Below are positions 17,395-25,168 of a stretch of 58,674 nucleotides of DNA, piece after piece. This DNA comes from UBA2231 sp964415175 (GTDB lineage Bacteria; Elusimicrobiota; Elusimicrobia; Elusimicrobiales; UBA9959). The notes beneath the pieces were generated by a model that worked only from the letters and a program-made list of their open reading frames with translations, was not told where the DNA came from and did not search any database. Made by a program: the position numbers and the translations under genes. The stretch is taken from NCBI GenBank assembly GCA_964415175.1, contig CAYPYG010000016.1:1-58674 (forward strand). The letters run 5' to 3'. Each line of letters opens with the position of its first letter. Position 1 is the stretch's first letter.

Positions 17395-17512
17395 GCAAAG
17401 ACTCCCCTCGGAGACCCCCTGCGCGGGGGTTCGCAGTAGACCGGGCTGAGCCTTGCGGCATCACCGTTGCGGGGCAGCCGGGGATTCGCACCCCGTTCCT
17501 TCTGCGTATACT
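17395..17512 (-). promoter_or_regulatory. Cobalamin riboswitch controlling btuFCD
   Basis: Minus-strand sequence carries the core of the family: GGGGTGCGAATCCCCGG, then GCTGCCCCGCAACGGTGA, and the B12 box AGCCCGGTCTACTGC. It stands upstream of btuF with an intrinsic terminator immediately after it. Binding of adenosylcobalamin would be expected to favour termination. A TATCAT box (17513-17518) just upstream is a candidate promoter. Confidence 0.9.
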
Positions 17513-17529
17513 ATGATATCAAATTGGCG

Positions 17530-18780
17530 TCAGAACCTGTACTTACCCTCCCCCATGACGTACCAGCCCCGGACGGAATAATCCACCCCGCCGGAAGTGC
17601 GCCTGCCGCCTCCGGCCAGCGCGGCCAGCGTGGCGTCCAGGGTCTCACCCTTGCGGGTGACGGCGGCGGAGACGCGGTGCATGGGAACGTCGACGGCGGT
17701 GGAGAAATCCACGCTGTCCTTGTCGATGGCGTAAGTATCGAAAGCGTAGCCGGCCATCGCCTCGTAACGGTCGTTCAGACGCTTCAGTGCCCCCAGCCTG
17801 AACTTGACGGAATTCTCCCACCGGTAGGAATTGGTCCTGTTCGCTAGGAGGGCGGACGGCTTGGAGTAGGTCAGGGCGCTGGAAAAACCTTTCCACCAGG
17901 TCTGAGCGCAGTCGAAAGTCAGCGTCAGCGAATCCGAGGCCCGCCACAGGACGCCGACGGCGGTGGTGGCCGGATGCTTTACCGGGTATTCGAAATCGCT
18001 TTTATCCTGGGGGACGCCATTGAGGAAAACTTCCTCCTCCCCTTTGAGCCTTATCGTCGCCCCGCTGCGCGCGACCAGACCCAGCGCCCAGTCGCCGTTG
18101 ACGGCGTAGCGCAGGCCGCCGACCCCCTCGACGCCATAGCCGGAGGCGTCGGAAACGTTCCTCTGCGTGGTATTGGCGAGGGGAGCCGTCATGGGGTCGA
18201 TGAGCATCACGGCCGTCCAGTGGATCTCGGACTTCGACTCCAGATCGCCGTAAAGCGCGTTCACGCCGACTCCGGCCGAAAGCCGTTCCGTCAGCCGGCG
18301 GGCATAAGAGATATTGCCTACGGCCGCGAGCACCGAGCTCTAGTAATCCAGCGAATCGGCCAGCGCCGTCGGGAGCGCCGAAGTGTCGCTGAAATCGCTG
18401 CCCTGCATCAGCGGCGTATATATGCCCGTTCCTATGGCGCTGTCGTCGGTGAGCGGTATGACGGCCCCTGCCGAACCGAAGAAGAACCCCGAAGAGATCC
18501 GCCTTTTGTCGAAGGGGTTGGTCGTCAGCACGTTGAAAGAATTCCCGTCCTTGGTGTACATCCTCCCCGCGCGCGCCTCCACTCCCAGGTGCCGTTCCCC
18601 GGCCGCGGCCAGGCCCGCGGGATTCCAGTAGATCGCCGTCCAGTCCGTCGCGGCGGCCGTCACGGCCCCCCCGCGCGCCACCGCGCGGGCGCCGACGCCG
18701 TCGAACTCGTAGCCGGAGGCCCGGGCGTACCCCGGCAGCGCGGCGGCCAGCGCCGAAGCGAATATCAGAGCGTTCCTCAT
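17530..18780 (-). pseudogene. FadL/OmpP1-type outer-membrane protein interrupted by an in-frame TAG
   Basis: Two consecutive frames in the same phase are separated by a single amber codon (18340-18342) after ...ADSLDY. The first part (146 aa) has a signal peptide and the FadL N-terminal segment (GVGARAVARGGAVTAAATDWTA, written here as GVGARAVARGGAV and ATDWTAIYWNPAGLA). The second part has the remaining barrel strands and ends in KYRF, the terminal aromatic of outer-membrane barrels. Together about 416 residues, the usual length for importers of hydrophobic compounds. Apart from TAG nothing is damaged. A restart at GTG 18333 would lack a signal peptide. It overlaps the kinase gene by ATGA. 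It may be a recent pseudogene, a sequencing error, or read through. Confidence 0.75.
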
Positions 18781-20090
18781 GCGACCTCCGCGGAGGCGGC
18801 CGGCAGCGTTACGGAGAACTCGGCGCCGCCGCCGGGCCGGTTGACCGCGGCCGCGGAGCCCCCGTTCTTCCTGGCCAGTTCGCCGACTATCAGCAGGCCC
18901 ACGCCGGTGCCGTCCTTTTTGGTAGTGAACCTGTCCATGAAAAGCCGCGGCAGACGATGCTGAGGGATACCGGCCCCGGAATCCGCCACGGTCACGGTAA
19001 GGAGGGGACCGGAGCCCGCGCTGGCGCTCACGCGGACCTCGCGCCGCTGCAGGCCGGCCGAAGCTTCGAAGCCGTTCTTTATCAGGTTGAAGAAGATCTG
19101 TCTCAGTTCCTTCAGGGAACCGCGCATGGAAAGCCCCTCCATGGAAGCCTCGTCCACGATCAGGCTGCCGCCGAGGGCGGACGGGTGGAATCTGACCAGC
19201 GCGGCCAGTTCCCTGAAGAACGGGTTCAGCGGGACTTCGACGGGGCGGTTCTCGCCGGCGCGGCCGTAACCGCTTATCCCCTTGATCAGGGCGGCCATAT
19301 GGAGCAGCGAGGAACGGGACGACTCGAGACCCTCCCGGGCGTCCTCGCCGAGGCCCTTGTCCATCAGGATCAGGTCCAGGCTGCCGAGAGCGCTGGCTAT
19401 CGGGGAGTTGAGATCGTGCGCCACGCGGTGCGCCAGCACGCCTATCTGGGAGCAGGAATCCAGGTCGGCCAGCTGTTTGAGAAGTCCTTCCTTGGCGTTG
19501 AACTCCTTCTGGACCTCGCGGTGGAGCTTCGTCAGTATTATGCCCGTCAGCGTCGAGCAGATCACCATGAAGGCCATGTAGGAGGACAGCACCCAGAAAG
19601 TGGTCAGCGGGCTGGCGTAGATCCTGGCGGCCAGGTCGCCCGTGACGGGGAGCAGCCCGCCGGCCTCCGCGAGCACGACGGAGAAGTAGGAGCCCACGGC
19701 GCAGACGGTGGAGGACCGCGCCTTCCCGCCGTAGACGAGCTCCGATATCAGGAACACCAGGTAGAACACAGTGAAAGGGGAGGTTATACCGCCGCTCCAG
19801 TGTATTATGGGGGCCAGGCCCAGCACGCCGGCGCAGGTCATGACCGAGATGAAGCGCCTGAACAGGGCCGGGGTCACGCGCTCGACGACGAGGGCTATGG
19901 CGGCGTAAGAGAAGGAATACCCGCCCATCACGTAAAGGAGGCGCCTGTCGAAAGGGAAATCGGGGATCGTCAGGCAGAAGACGACTACGAGCAGGTTCAG
20001 GCCCGCCGAGAACCAGGCCTGCATGCGCACCAGTCCCGCCGAGCCGTGGCTCAGCCTCGCGGTCAGCGAAGGTTCAGCGGCCAGGGTCAC
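18777..20090 (-). CDS. Membrane sensor histidine kinase
   Basis: Predicted two-component sensor. About six transmembrane helices occupy residues 25-185, forming an integral sensor without a large periplasmic domain. The phosphoacceptor box is VLAHRVAHDLNSPI (H about 226), the N box LRQIFFNLIKNGFEA, and the G boxes VADSGAGIP and DGTGVGLLI. The start is GTG behind GGGGAG within the end of the previous gene. No response regulator is adjacent. Its place between four lycopene-cyclase-like membrane proteins and a FadL porin suggests it senses a lipid-soluble signal or membrane state; that is inference. Confidence 0.85.
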   Translation of the reverse strand: MTLAAEPSLTARLSHGSAGLVRMQAWFSAGLNLLVVVFCLTIPDFPFDRRLLYVMGGYSFSYAAIALVVERVTPALFRRFISVMTCAGVLGLAPIIHWSGGITSPFTVFYLVFLISELVYGGKARSSTVCAVGSYFSVVLAEAGGLLPVTGDLAARIYASPLTTFWVLSSYMAFMVICSTLTGIILTKLHREVQKEFNAKEGLLKQLADLDSCSQIGVLAHRVAHDLNSPIASALGSLDLILMDKGLGEDAREGLESSRSSLLHMAALIKGISGYGRAGENRPVEVPLNPFFRELAALVRFHPSALGGSLIVDEASMEGLSMRGSLKELRQIFFNLIKNGFEASAGLQRREVRVSASAGSGPLLTVTVADSGAGIPQHRLPRLFMDRFTTKKDGTGVGLLIVGELARKNGGSAAAVNRPGGGAEFSVTLPAASAEVA

Positions 20091-20610
20091 GCTCGAACTC
20101 CCCTTCCCAGGTCCTGATGAAAGTCGGCACTATCAGCATAAGAAGCGAGTAACCGGCCATTATCTCCCAGGGCATACCGAAGAACGGTATCAGGCCCCAG
20201 TCCCACTGGAGCAGGTCCTGCCGGTAAGACCAGACCCCCAGTTTCGCTCCGGCCGTCTCCATCGGGAGAGCGACAAGGGCCGCCGCGGCGACGTCGAAAA
20301 GAAAGATCCTCTTATCCCCCCTGGCGATTCTATCTTTTTTCAGCAGTTTAAGGTAGCCTTTTTCGGCTATGTAGACTATCAGCGTCAGCATCACCATCCA
20401 GCCGGTCACCACGGCCACCGGCGCGTCCTTGTAGAAAGTAACGCGGAAATTATAGTCCCAGAGCGGCTCGGTGGCCATCTCCCACATGACGCCGACGATG
20501 GCCGCGGCCGTCAGTTCGCCCGTCACGTCGCGCCGCGCGTAACGGCGGAACAGCCACCAGACGACCGGCACCTGCAGAAAGCCCCAGACCTCCAGCAGCA
20601 GCAGTTTCAC
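20074..20610 (-). CDS. Small membrane protein, lycopene-cyclase/CruF-like, paralogue 2
   Basis: About five transmembrane helices. It is a clear paralogue of the gene just upstream (both share KLLLLE.W, P.VWW.FRR.ARR.VTGE, T.PLWDY.FR, KDRI or KDRV, LGVW.YR.DLL.WDWG and F..MPWE). The longer frame starts at 20640, but GTG at 20610 aligns with the paralogue's Met, overlaps its stop as GTGA and follows GGGGAG, so it is preferred (178 aa). The GxxWxY and PWE motifs recall carotenoid-processing membrane enzymes. The function is unknown. Confidence 0.65.
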   Translation of the reverse strand: MKLLLLEVWGFLQVPVVWWLFRRYARRDVTGELTAAAIVGVMWEMATEPLWDYNFRVTFYKDAPVAVVTGWMVMLTLIVYIAEKGYLKLLKKDRIARGDKRIFLFDVAAAALVALPMETAGAKLGVWSYRQDLLQWDWGLIPFFGMPWEIMAGYSLLMLIVPTFIRTWEGEFERDPGR

Positions 20611-21140
20611 GGCCTCTCCCCTTCGAAGACGCTCTCCCACAGCCGCACGAAGCTGGGCCCCACCAGCATCAGCAGGCAGTAGCCGAACAGGGCCTCCCAG
20701 GGCATATGGAAGAACGGCACGCTGCCCCAGTCCCAGGCCAGCAGGTCGTAGCGGTAATCCCAGACCCCCAGCTTGAGCGAGAGCGTCTCGACGGGGAAAG
20801 CTATCAGCGCCGCCGCTATGACATCGAAGAGAAAAACGCGCTTATCGCGGATATCGACGCGGTCCTTCTTAAGGAAGAACCTGTAGAGCGCGCCGGAGAA
20901 ATGGACCACCAGCGTAAAAAGGACGCCCCAGCCCAGCACCACCGCCAGCGGCGTGTCCTTGTAGATATTGAGACGGAAGTGGTAGTCCCAGAGCGGCTGG
21001 GTGGCGAACTCGTTGAAGACGCCTATGATCGTGCCGGCGATCATCTCGCCCGTCACGTTCCGGCGCGCGAAGCGCCTGAAGGCCCACCAGACCAGCGGTA
21101 TCTGGACGAAGAACCAGAGCTCCAGCAGCAGCAGTTTCAT
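20607..21140 (-). CDS. Small membrane protein, lycopene-cyclase/CruF-like, paralogue 1
   Basis: 177-residue integral membrane protein with about five helices, paralogous to the next gene downstream. Conserved features are QPLWDYHFR, FPVETLSLKLGVWDY, DWGSVPFF and HMPWEALFGY. Its ATG overlaps the preceding stop. The acidic residue in MPWE sits where lycopene cyclases have PLEE or PVEE in the two preceding genes. I do not recognise a named family with confidence; membership in the broader CrtYcd/CruF fold is inferred. Confidence 0.65.
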   Translation of the reverse strand: MKLLLLELWFFVQIPLVWWAFRRFARRNVTGEMIAGTIIGVFNEFATQPLWDYHFRLNIYKDTPLAVVLGWGVLFTLVVHFSGALYRFFLKKDRVDIRDKRVFLFDVIAAALIAFPVETLSLKLGVWDYRYDLLAWDWGSVPFFHMPWEALFGYCLLMLVGPSFVRLWESVFEGERP

Positions 21141-21514
21141 CCTTCCCCCTTCCGGCCGTCCAGCCAGTTCTTCAGCGCGTGCATCAGCACCACCACGAAC
21201 AGCGGCGGGAACCAGTAATAGAGCAGCGGCTCTTCCAGCGGTATGCCGAATATCGTGGGGCCGACTATCCTGTCGGGGTTCCAGACCCAGTGCCCGCGGC
21301 CGACCGAGAAGAACTCGGCCGCGAACATCAGCGCCTCGAAGGTCAGTATCATGGCCGCCGCGGCCGCCCAGTCGACGGACCGCCGGGCGGCCCTGTAGAG
21401 CGGTATTATGATGAAAAAGAACGGGGCGGCCAGCAGGACGGTGAACGGGAAGCGCCTGGTCGTAGTGAACTTCGGGCCGTCGGGGCCGGAGAGATGTCCC
21501 TTGTCCTCAGGCAT
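21137..21514 (-). CDS. Lycopene cyclase domain protein, CrtYd-like subunit
   Basis: 125-residue protein with three transmembrane helices. The motif FGIPLEEPLLYYWFPPLF matches the P-x-E-E block of heterodimeric CrtYc/CrtYd lycopene cyclases, with WVWNPDRIVG just before it. It overlaps both neighbours (ATGA downstream; 8 nt upstream), consistent with a two-subunit enzyme made with the next-listed gene. No phytoene synthase or desaturase occurs in this window, so true lycopene cyclisation is uncertain. Confidence 0.68.
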   Translation of the reverse strand: MPEDKGHLSGPDGPKFTTTRRFPFTVLLAAPFFFIIIPLYRAARRSVDWAAAAAMILTFEALMFAAEFFSVGRGHWVWNPDRIVGPTIFGIPLEEPLLYYWFPPLFVVVLMHALKNWLDGRKGEG

Positions 21515-21818
21515 CCTTCCTCCCCAGGAGACGGCGGTAGCCGAGATAGACCGAGAGGCAGAAAGGAGTGGCGCCGAACCAGTAGACGTACTCCTCCACC
21601 GGAGCGCCCAGCACCCACCAGCCCACCAGCGGGTCCACGGCCTCGGAGAAACCCCAGACCTCGAAATGGAGGAAGAGCTGCTCCATGACGATCGAGACCG
21701 CGCCCATGATGAGCGCGGCCAGCCAGAAGGGACGGCGATAGGCCGGCGCGACGCGCGGGAAAAGAAAGAGAACGAAAAGCAGGGACGGGACCCAGAACAG
21801 GCCCGTGTAGGTCAGCAA
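21507..21818 (-). CDS. Lycopene cyclase domain protein, CrtYc-like subunit
   Basis: 103-residue protein with three transmembrane helices and the motif LGAPVEEYVYWFGATPF, again the acidic block of heterodimeric lycopene cyclases. The frame opens with TTG at 21818; GGGAGGGG is 14 nt upstream, so a rarer start three codons earlier cannot be excluded. It begins 27 nt after the MinD-type ATPase gene and overlaps the CrtYd-like gene, so it belongs to the same transcript. Confidence 0.65.
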   Translation of the reverse strand: MLTYTGLFWVPSLLFVLFLFPRVAPAYRRPFWLAALIMGAVSIVMEQLFLHFEVWGFSEAVDPLVGWWVLGAPVEEYVYWFGATPFCLSVYLGYRRLLGRKDA

Positions 21819-21845
21819 GTATACCGGAATAACCCCTCCCGATGC

Positions 21846-22523
21846 TCAGAACAGTTTTCTGGTCAGGAACCCTAGTTTCTTCGCGAAAGCGGTGCGCAGC
21901 AGTTTCTCCGGGTCGCCCAGCGCGGCGTCGAGCCGCGGATCGCGCGGCACTCCCGCGGGGCTCATGTTCTCCACCAGTCCGGCGACGGGGACCTTCATGC
22001 CTTTGTAGACGGCCAGGGAGCGGCGCAGCACGTCGCGCGCGACCGGCGACGGGGTGGTGACGGCCAGGATACGGGCCTTCGGGAAGAATTTGAGCGCGTC
22101 CAGCGCGGCGTCGCCTATGCCGGGCGGCATGTCGATGACCAGGTGGTCCAGCTCCCCCCACAGGGTCACGGCCAGCATCTCGATCACGGCGTCGGTGACA
22201 TTGGCGCCGCGCAGCGGCACTCCCCGTCCCTTGGAGAAGAAAGAGATAGACATGAACTTCACGCCGTGCACGAAAGGCGGCACCAGGCCCATGTCCTCGC
22301 GCGGGAAGGCTTTTTTCGCGCCGAGTATGAAATGGCAGGAGGCGCCGGTCAGGTCCAGGTCCAGCAGGCCGGTCTTAAAACCCTTTTCGGTAAGCAGCAG
22401 CGCCAGCGTCGAGGCCGTCACGCTCTTGCCTATGCCGCCTTTCCAGCCGGTGACGGCGGTTATCTTCTTCACTTTCTTCAGGCGGTCGGCTATTACTGAG
22501 GGGCGGGGGTCCAGCGCGGTCAT
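21846..22523 (-). CDS. MinD/Mrp-family ATPase, probable ATPase-type HypB (nickel delivery)
   Basis: Deviant Walker A ATPase of 225 residues: GWKGGIGKSVTAS (about 26-38), switch region LLDLDLTGASCHF and Walker B-like HLVIDMPPGIGDAA. ATG overlaps the hypA stop, so the two are translationally coupled. In Thermococcales a MinD-type protein replaces the GTPase HypB as the partner of HypA (established for Thermococcus kodakarensis). The same hypA pairing, in a genome with a Thermococcus-style group 3b hydrogenase, makes that role likely here. A longer frame to 22916 is only hypA read in another phase. Confidence 0.75.
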   Translation of the reverse strand: MTALDPRPSVIADRLKKVKKITAVTGWKGGIGKSVTASTLALLLTEKGFKTGLLDLDLTGASCHFILGAKKAFPREDMGLVPPFVHGVKFMSISFFSKGRGVPLRGANVTDAVIEMLAVTLWGELDHLVIDMPPGIGDAALDALKFFPKARILAVTTPSPVARDVLRRSLAVYKGMKVPVAGLVENMSPAGVPRDPRLDAALGDPEKLLRTAFAKKLGFLTRKLF

Positions 22524-22924
22524 TTCGACCCCTTGATGTGCTGTATGTAGACGCCGCGGCCGGCGGCTATGTCGAAATCCGGGCTCTTGCACGAAGGGCA
22601 TTTGATGAAGGAATGCGCCATCTCCGGCACGAAATGGATGAACTCGGCCTCGTCGCTCTCCTTGCGGAAGCGCTTGAGGTCGAATTCCGCCGAGCAGGCC
22701 CGGCAGCGGAAAGCGGCGGGTTCTTTGATTATCTTGAATTTCGCCGAGGCCATGAGCGGGCGCTTCTTCGCCAGTTCCTTCATGGCGAAAGGGAAGATCT
22801 CCAGGTCTATCGCCTGCAGCTCGCCGAAGACGACGGCGACCTCGCCGACGCGCTTCAGCTTCCGCTCCGCGGCGTGCTCCGCCGCGGCTTTTATCACGGA
22901 TTCGGCCAATGCCCATTCATGCAT
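22520..22924 (-). CDS. hypA: Hydrogenase nickel incorporation protein HypA
   Basis: Nickel metallochaperone for [NiFe] hydrogenase maturation. The N-terminal Ni site MHEW is intact; because His2 must follow the initiator Met, ATG at 22924 is chosen over the TTG at 22939. The zinc site is CRACSAEF and CPSCKSPDF (C-x2-C twice, about 73-115). It overlaps the MinD-type ATPase gene by ATGA. It has no clear Shine-Dalgarno sequence, and a terminator of the upstream gene ends just before it. The hydrogenase it would serve lies about 8 kb away. Confidence 0.85.
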   Translation of the reverse strand: MHEWALAESVIKAAAEHAAERKLKRVGEVAVVFGELQAIDLEIFPFAMKELAKKRPLMASAKFKIIKEPAAFRCRACSAEFDLKRFRKESDEAEFIHFVPEMAHSFIKCPSCKSPDFDIAAGRGVYIQHIKGSK

Positions 22925-22936
22925 GGGGAAATGATA

Positions 22937-22972
22937 CAAAAAAAGCCGGAGCCCCGGCCCGGGGCCCCGGCC
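22937..22972 (-). terminator. Terminator after the CpaB-like gene
   Basis: On the minus strand GCCGGGGCCCC pairs with GGGGCTCCGGC (one G-T), followed by seven T. It separates the sigma operon from hypA, which starts 13 nt downstream. Confidence 0.78.
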
Positions 22973-22991
22973 TTTCCGCCGCCGTCCTCCG

Positions 22992-24029
22992 CTATTTGAA
23001 CAGCTTCTTGAACGACGCGATCTCCATCGGATGGAGGTCCACGTCGCCCTTGGCCCTCCGGACCAGCGCGAGGCTGCCGCCCTGCACCAGGCTGAGCGCC
23101 GCGTACTGCGCCTCGTTGGGGTTGACCAGCAGTTGCGCGAGGCCGACGCCGTCGGGGGTCTCGGGCTTGTCCACCTTCAGCACCGACACGTTCTGCAGTA
23201 TCGTGGCCGTCACCTTCTCCTTGCGGTCGTCGGCCATCAGCGCGTCGAAGGTCACCAGCATGTCCACGCGGTCGCCGGGCGAGAGGAACATCACCTGGGA
23301 ACCGCTCAGGGGCAGACTGATGCCGCGGTAGCCGGGCAGCAGCCGGGTCTCGGCCTCGTAGCGGGCGGCCGTCTTCAGTTTGGCGGCCTCTCCGGTCAGC
23401 GCGGCGAAGGAGCCCCGCGAAGCGGCGAGGGCGCCGCCGATGCCTTTGTACGCCCCCTCCACGTCGTTCTCGGAGATCGCGGCGGTGGCCTCGTCCAGAC
23501 CTTTCACGGCTTCGCCGAACCGGGTCAGGACACCGCTGGCCCGGCCAGCGAGCGTCTTCTCCATGCCGGACCTGTACAGCCGGTCCACCGCCATTATCAG
23601 CCGCAGCCGGATATCCCCGTACTCCTTCTCCAGTTCCAGCGGGGAAACCGCCTTTTCCTTCTCCAACGCGCCCGGCACGGTCGTCCGGGTCTTATCGGCC
23701 AGCTCGTAGAGTATGGAGAAAGCGTCCTGCCAGAGACGGGCCCCGGCGAGCTCGCCCTCCTCCGGGTCTTTCCAGACCTTCTTCTCCAGCAGCGCGGGCC
23801 GCTCCTGTTCAAGCCAGCCCGGGAGCTCCAGTTTCCCGCCGCGGCCCGCGCAGCGGGTAGCGCGCGACCGGAGGCCGGCGTCCAGGTCGGGAGCCAGCCA
23901 GTAATAAGCCGTCTGCATCTCCTCCGCGGCGCAGGAGACTTCTTTAGCCTCCGGGGCCGAGGGGAAGGCAGCGGCCGCCGGGGCCGCGCAGACGGCGCAG
24001 GGGATCAGCAGCATAAGCAAGGTCTTCAT
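22992..24029 (-). CDS. Secreted protein with C-terminal CpaB/RcpC-like domain, 345 aa
   Basis: A signal peptide (MKTLLMLLIPCAVCAAPAAAA) is followed by a helical region of about 190 residues with no recognised family, then a C-terminal domain (about 225-345) very similar to the next gene upstream: PGYRGISLPL, SPGDRVDMLVTFDALM, VTATILQNVSVLKVD, LLVNPNEAQYAALSL. This matches the RcpC/CpaB part of Flp pilus assembly proteins (GDRVDVL, ILQNV). No pilus genes are nearby. It is last in the ECF sigma operon. The extra helical half may be a partner-binding module. Confidence 0.68.
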   Translation of the reverse strand: MKTLLMLLIPCAVCAAPAAAAFPSAPEAKEVSCAAEEMQTAYYWLAPDLDAGLRSRATRCAGRGGKLELPGWLEQERPALLEKKVWKDPEEGELAGARLWQDAFSILYELADKTRTTVPGALEKEKAVSPLELEKEYGDIRLRLIMAVDRLYRSGMEKTLAGRASGVLTRFGEAVKGLDEATAAISENDVEGAYKGIGGALAASRGSFAALTGEAAKLKTAARYEAETRLLPGYRGISLPLSGSQVMFLSPGDRVDMLVTFDALMADDRKEKVTATILQNVSVLKVDKPETPDGVGLAQLLVNPNEAQYAALSLVQGGSLALVRRAKGDVDLHPMEIASFKKLFK

Positions 24030-24041
24030 AGCTCCTCCTTC

Positions 24042-24485
24042 CTACTTTATCAGCCTGCGGAAGCTGGCCATTTCCATCGGGTGCAGCTCCAGGTCGCCGG
24101 GAGCGCGCACGGATATGTGGACCTTCTGTCCCTGCGCCACGCTCAAGGCCGCGTACTGGGCCTCGTTGGGGTTGAGGAGCAGTTCGATGACGCCGGCGCC
24201 TTCGCGCTTCGCCGGCTTCATCACGTTGAGCACCACCACGTTCTGCAGTATCGTGGCGGTGACTTTCTCCTTCCTGTCGTCCTTCATCAGCGCGTCGAAA
24301 GTGACCAGCACGTCCACCCGGTCGCCTTTCTTCACGTAGAGCAGCTGGTCCCAGCCGACGGTTATCGCGGCGCCGCGGTACCCCTGCGCCACGCTCCCAT
24401 GCCCGCTCTCCGCGCCGGCGGCGCCCAGCGGCCGCGGGGCCAGCATTACCGCCGCCAGGGCGGCCGCCATCATCAACCTCTTCAT
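24042..24485 (-). CDS. Secreted CpaB/RcpC-like domain protein, 147 aa
   Basis: A signal peptide (MKRLMMAAALAAVMLAPRPLGAA) precedes a single CpaB-like domain: YRGAAITVGWDQLLYVKKGD, RVDVLVTFDALM, VTATILQNVVVL, LLLNPNEAQYAALSV. About 60% of the domain is identical to the C-terminus of the following gene, a tandem duplication. The frame opens at 24509, but ATG at 24485 lies 4-5 nt behind AAGGAGG and starts the signal peptide. It follows the putative anti-sigma gene in the same operon. Confidence 0.7.
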   Translation of the reverse strand: MKRLMMAAALAAVMLAPRPLGAAGAESGHGSVAQGYRGAAITVGWDQLLYVKKGDRVDVLVTFDALMKDDRKEKVTATILQNVVVLNVMKPAKREGAGVIELLLNPNEAQYAALSVAQGQKVHISVRAPGDLELHPMEMASFRRLIK

Positions 24486-24505
24486 AAGGCCTCCTTTTCC
24501 GTCCT

Positions 24506-25168
24506 TCATATGGTCCTCTTGTCGAAAAATTCCTCGTACGAGGTCGCCCGCCGCTCGATGATCAGCACGACGGACTCCGTCTCCATGACCAGGTCGGTCC
24601 CCCCGTCCGCCTTCACCTCTCTGGCCGCGGCGGTGACTATGGGGGAACCGGCGCCGGCGCTGCCGATGGGGAAAGCTCCCAGCGGTTCGCCGCGCGGCGC
24701 GGACATCGGTATGGACGCGAACAGGGCCCCGTCTCCGGGAACGGGGACGGGCCGCGGCGAGGCGGGAAAGACCCGCGGCGGCGCTGGCAGCGCCCGCGGA
24801 AGCGCCGCGACGGGCGCGGCGGGCGCCGGCAGCGAAGCCGCCGGCTCGGGCGGCGAAGGAGCGCGCCCCGGCCGCCGCGCGACCTGCGTGACCAGCAGGA
24901 GCATGCAGGCCGCGGCGAAGACCATCTTGAAAGCGGCGCCCGTGAAAACCTCTACGACCAGGGCCGGGACTCCGGCCCTCTCTTTTCCTCCGGCCAGCCT
25001 GGCGCGCAGTTCCTCCCGGACGGCGGAATCGCCGCTGAAATCCGCGGCGGCCAGCGCGGCGGCCGTCCGGATCAGGCCTTCGTCGTGACTGGGGAAAGGC
25101 GGACGCCCGTCCCGCAGCAGAGCGTCGAGCTCACCGTTGAAAAGTTCGGCCGCCTCGTTCTCGCTCAT
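24506..25168 (-). CDS. Single-pass membrane protein, probable anti-sigma factor
   Basis: Starts within the stop of the ECF sigma gene (ATGA), the usual place of an anti-sigma factor. An N-terminal cytoplasmic region of about 75 residues (FNGELDALLRDGRPPFPSHDE, given in part as FNGELDALLRDG) precedes one transmembrane helix (FKMVFAAACMLLLVTQVA), a proline/alanine-rich linker and a periplasmic end. No zinc anti-sigma HxxxCxxC motif is seen. The assignment rests on position and topology. Confidence 0.6.
   Translation of the reverse strand: MSENEAAELFNGELDALLRDGRPPFPSHDEGLIRTAAALAAADFSGDSAVREELRARLAGGKERAGVPALVVEVFTGAAFKMVFAAACMLLLVTQVARRPGRAPSPPEPAASLPAPAAPVAALPRALPAPPRVFPASPRPVPVPGDGALFASIPMSAPRGEPLGAFPIGSAGAGSPIVTAAAREVKADGGTDLVMETESVVLIIERRATSYEEFFDKRTI

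Noticed and set aside
18777..21818. Functional carotenoid pathway
   Set aside because: Only cyclase-like proteins are present; no phytoene synthase or desaturase is in the window.
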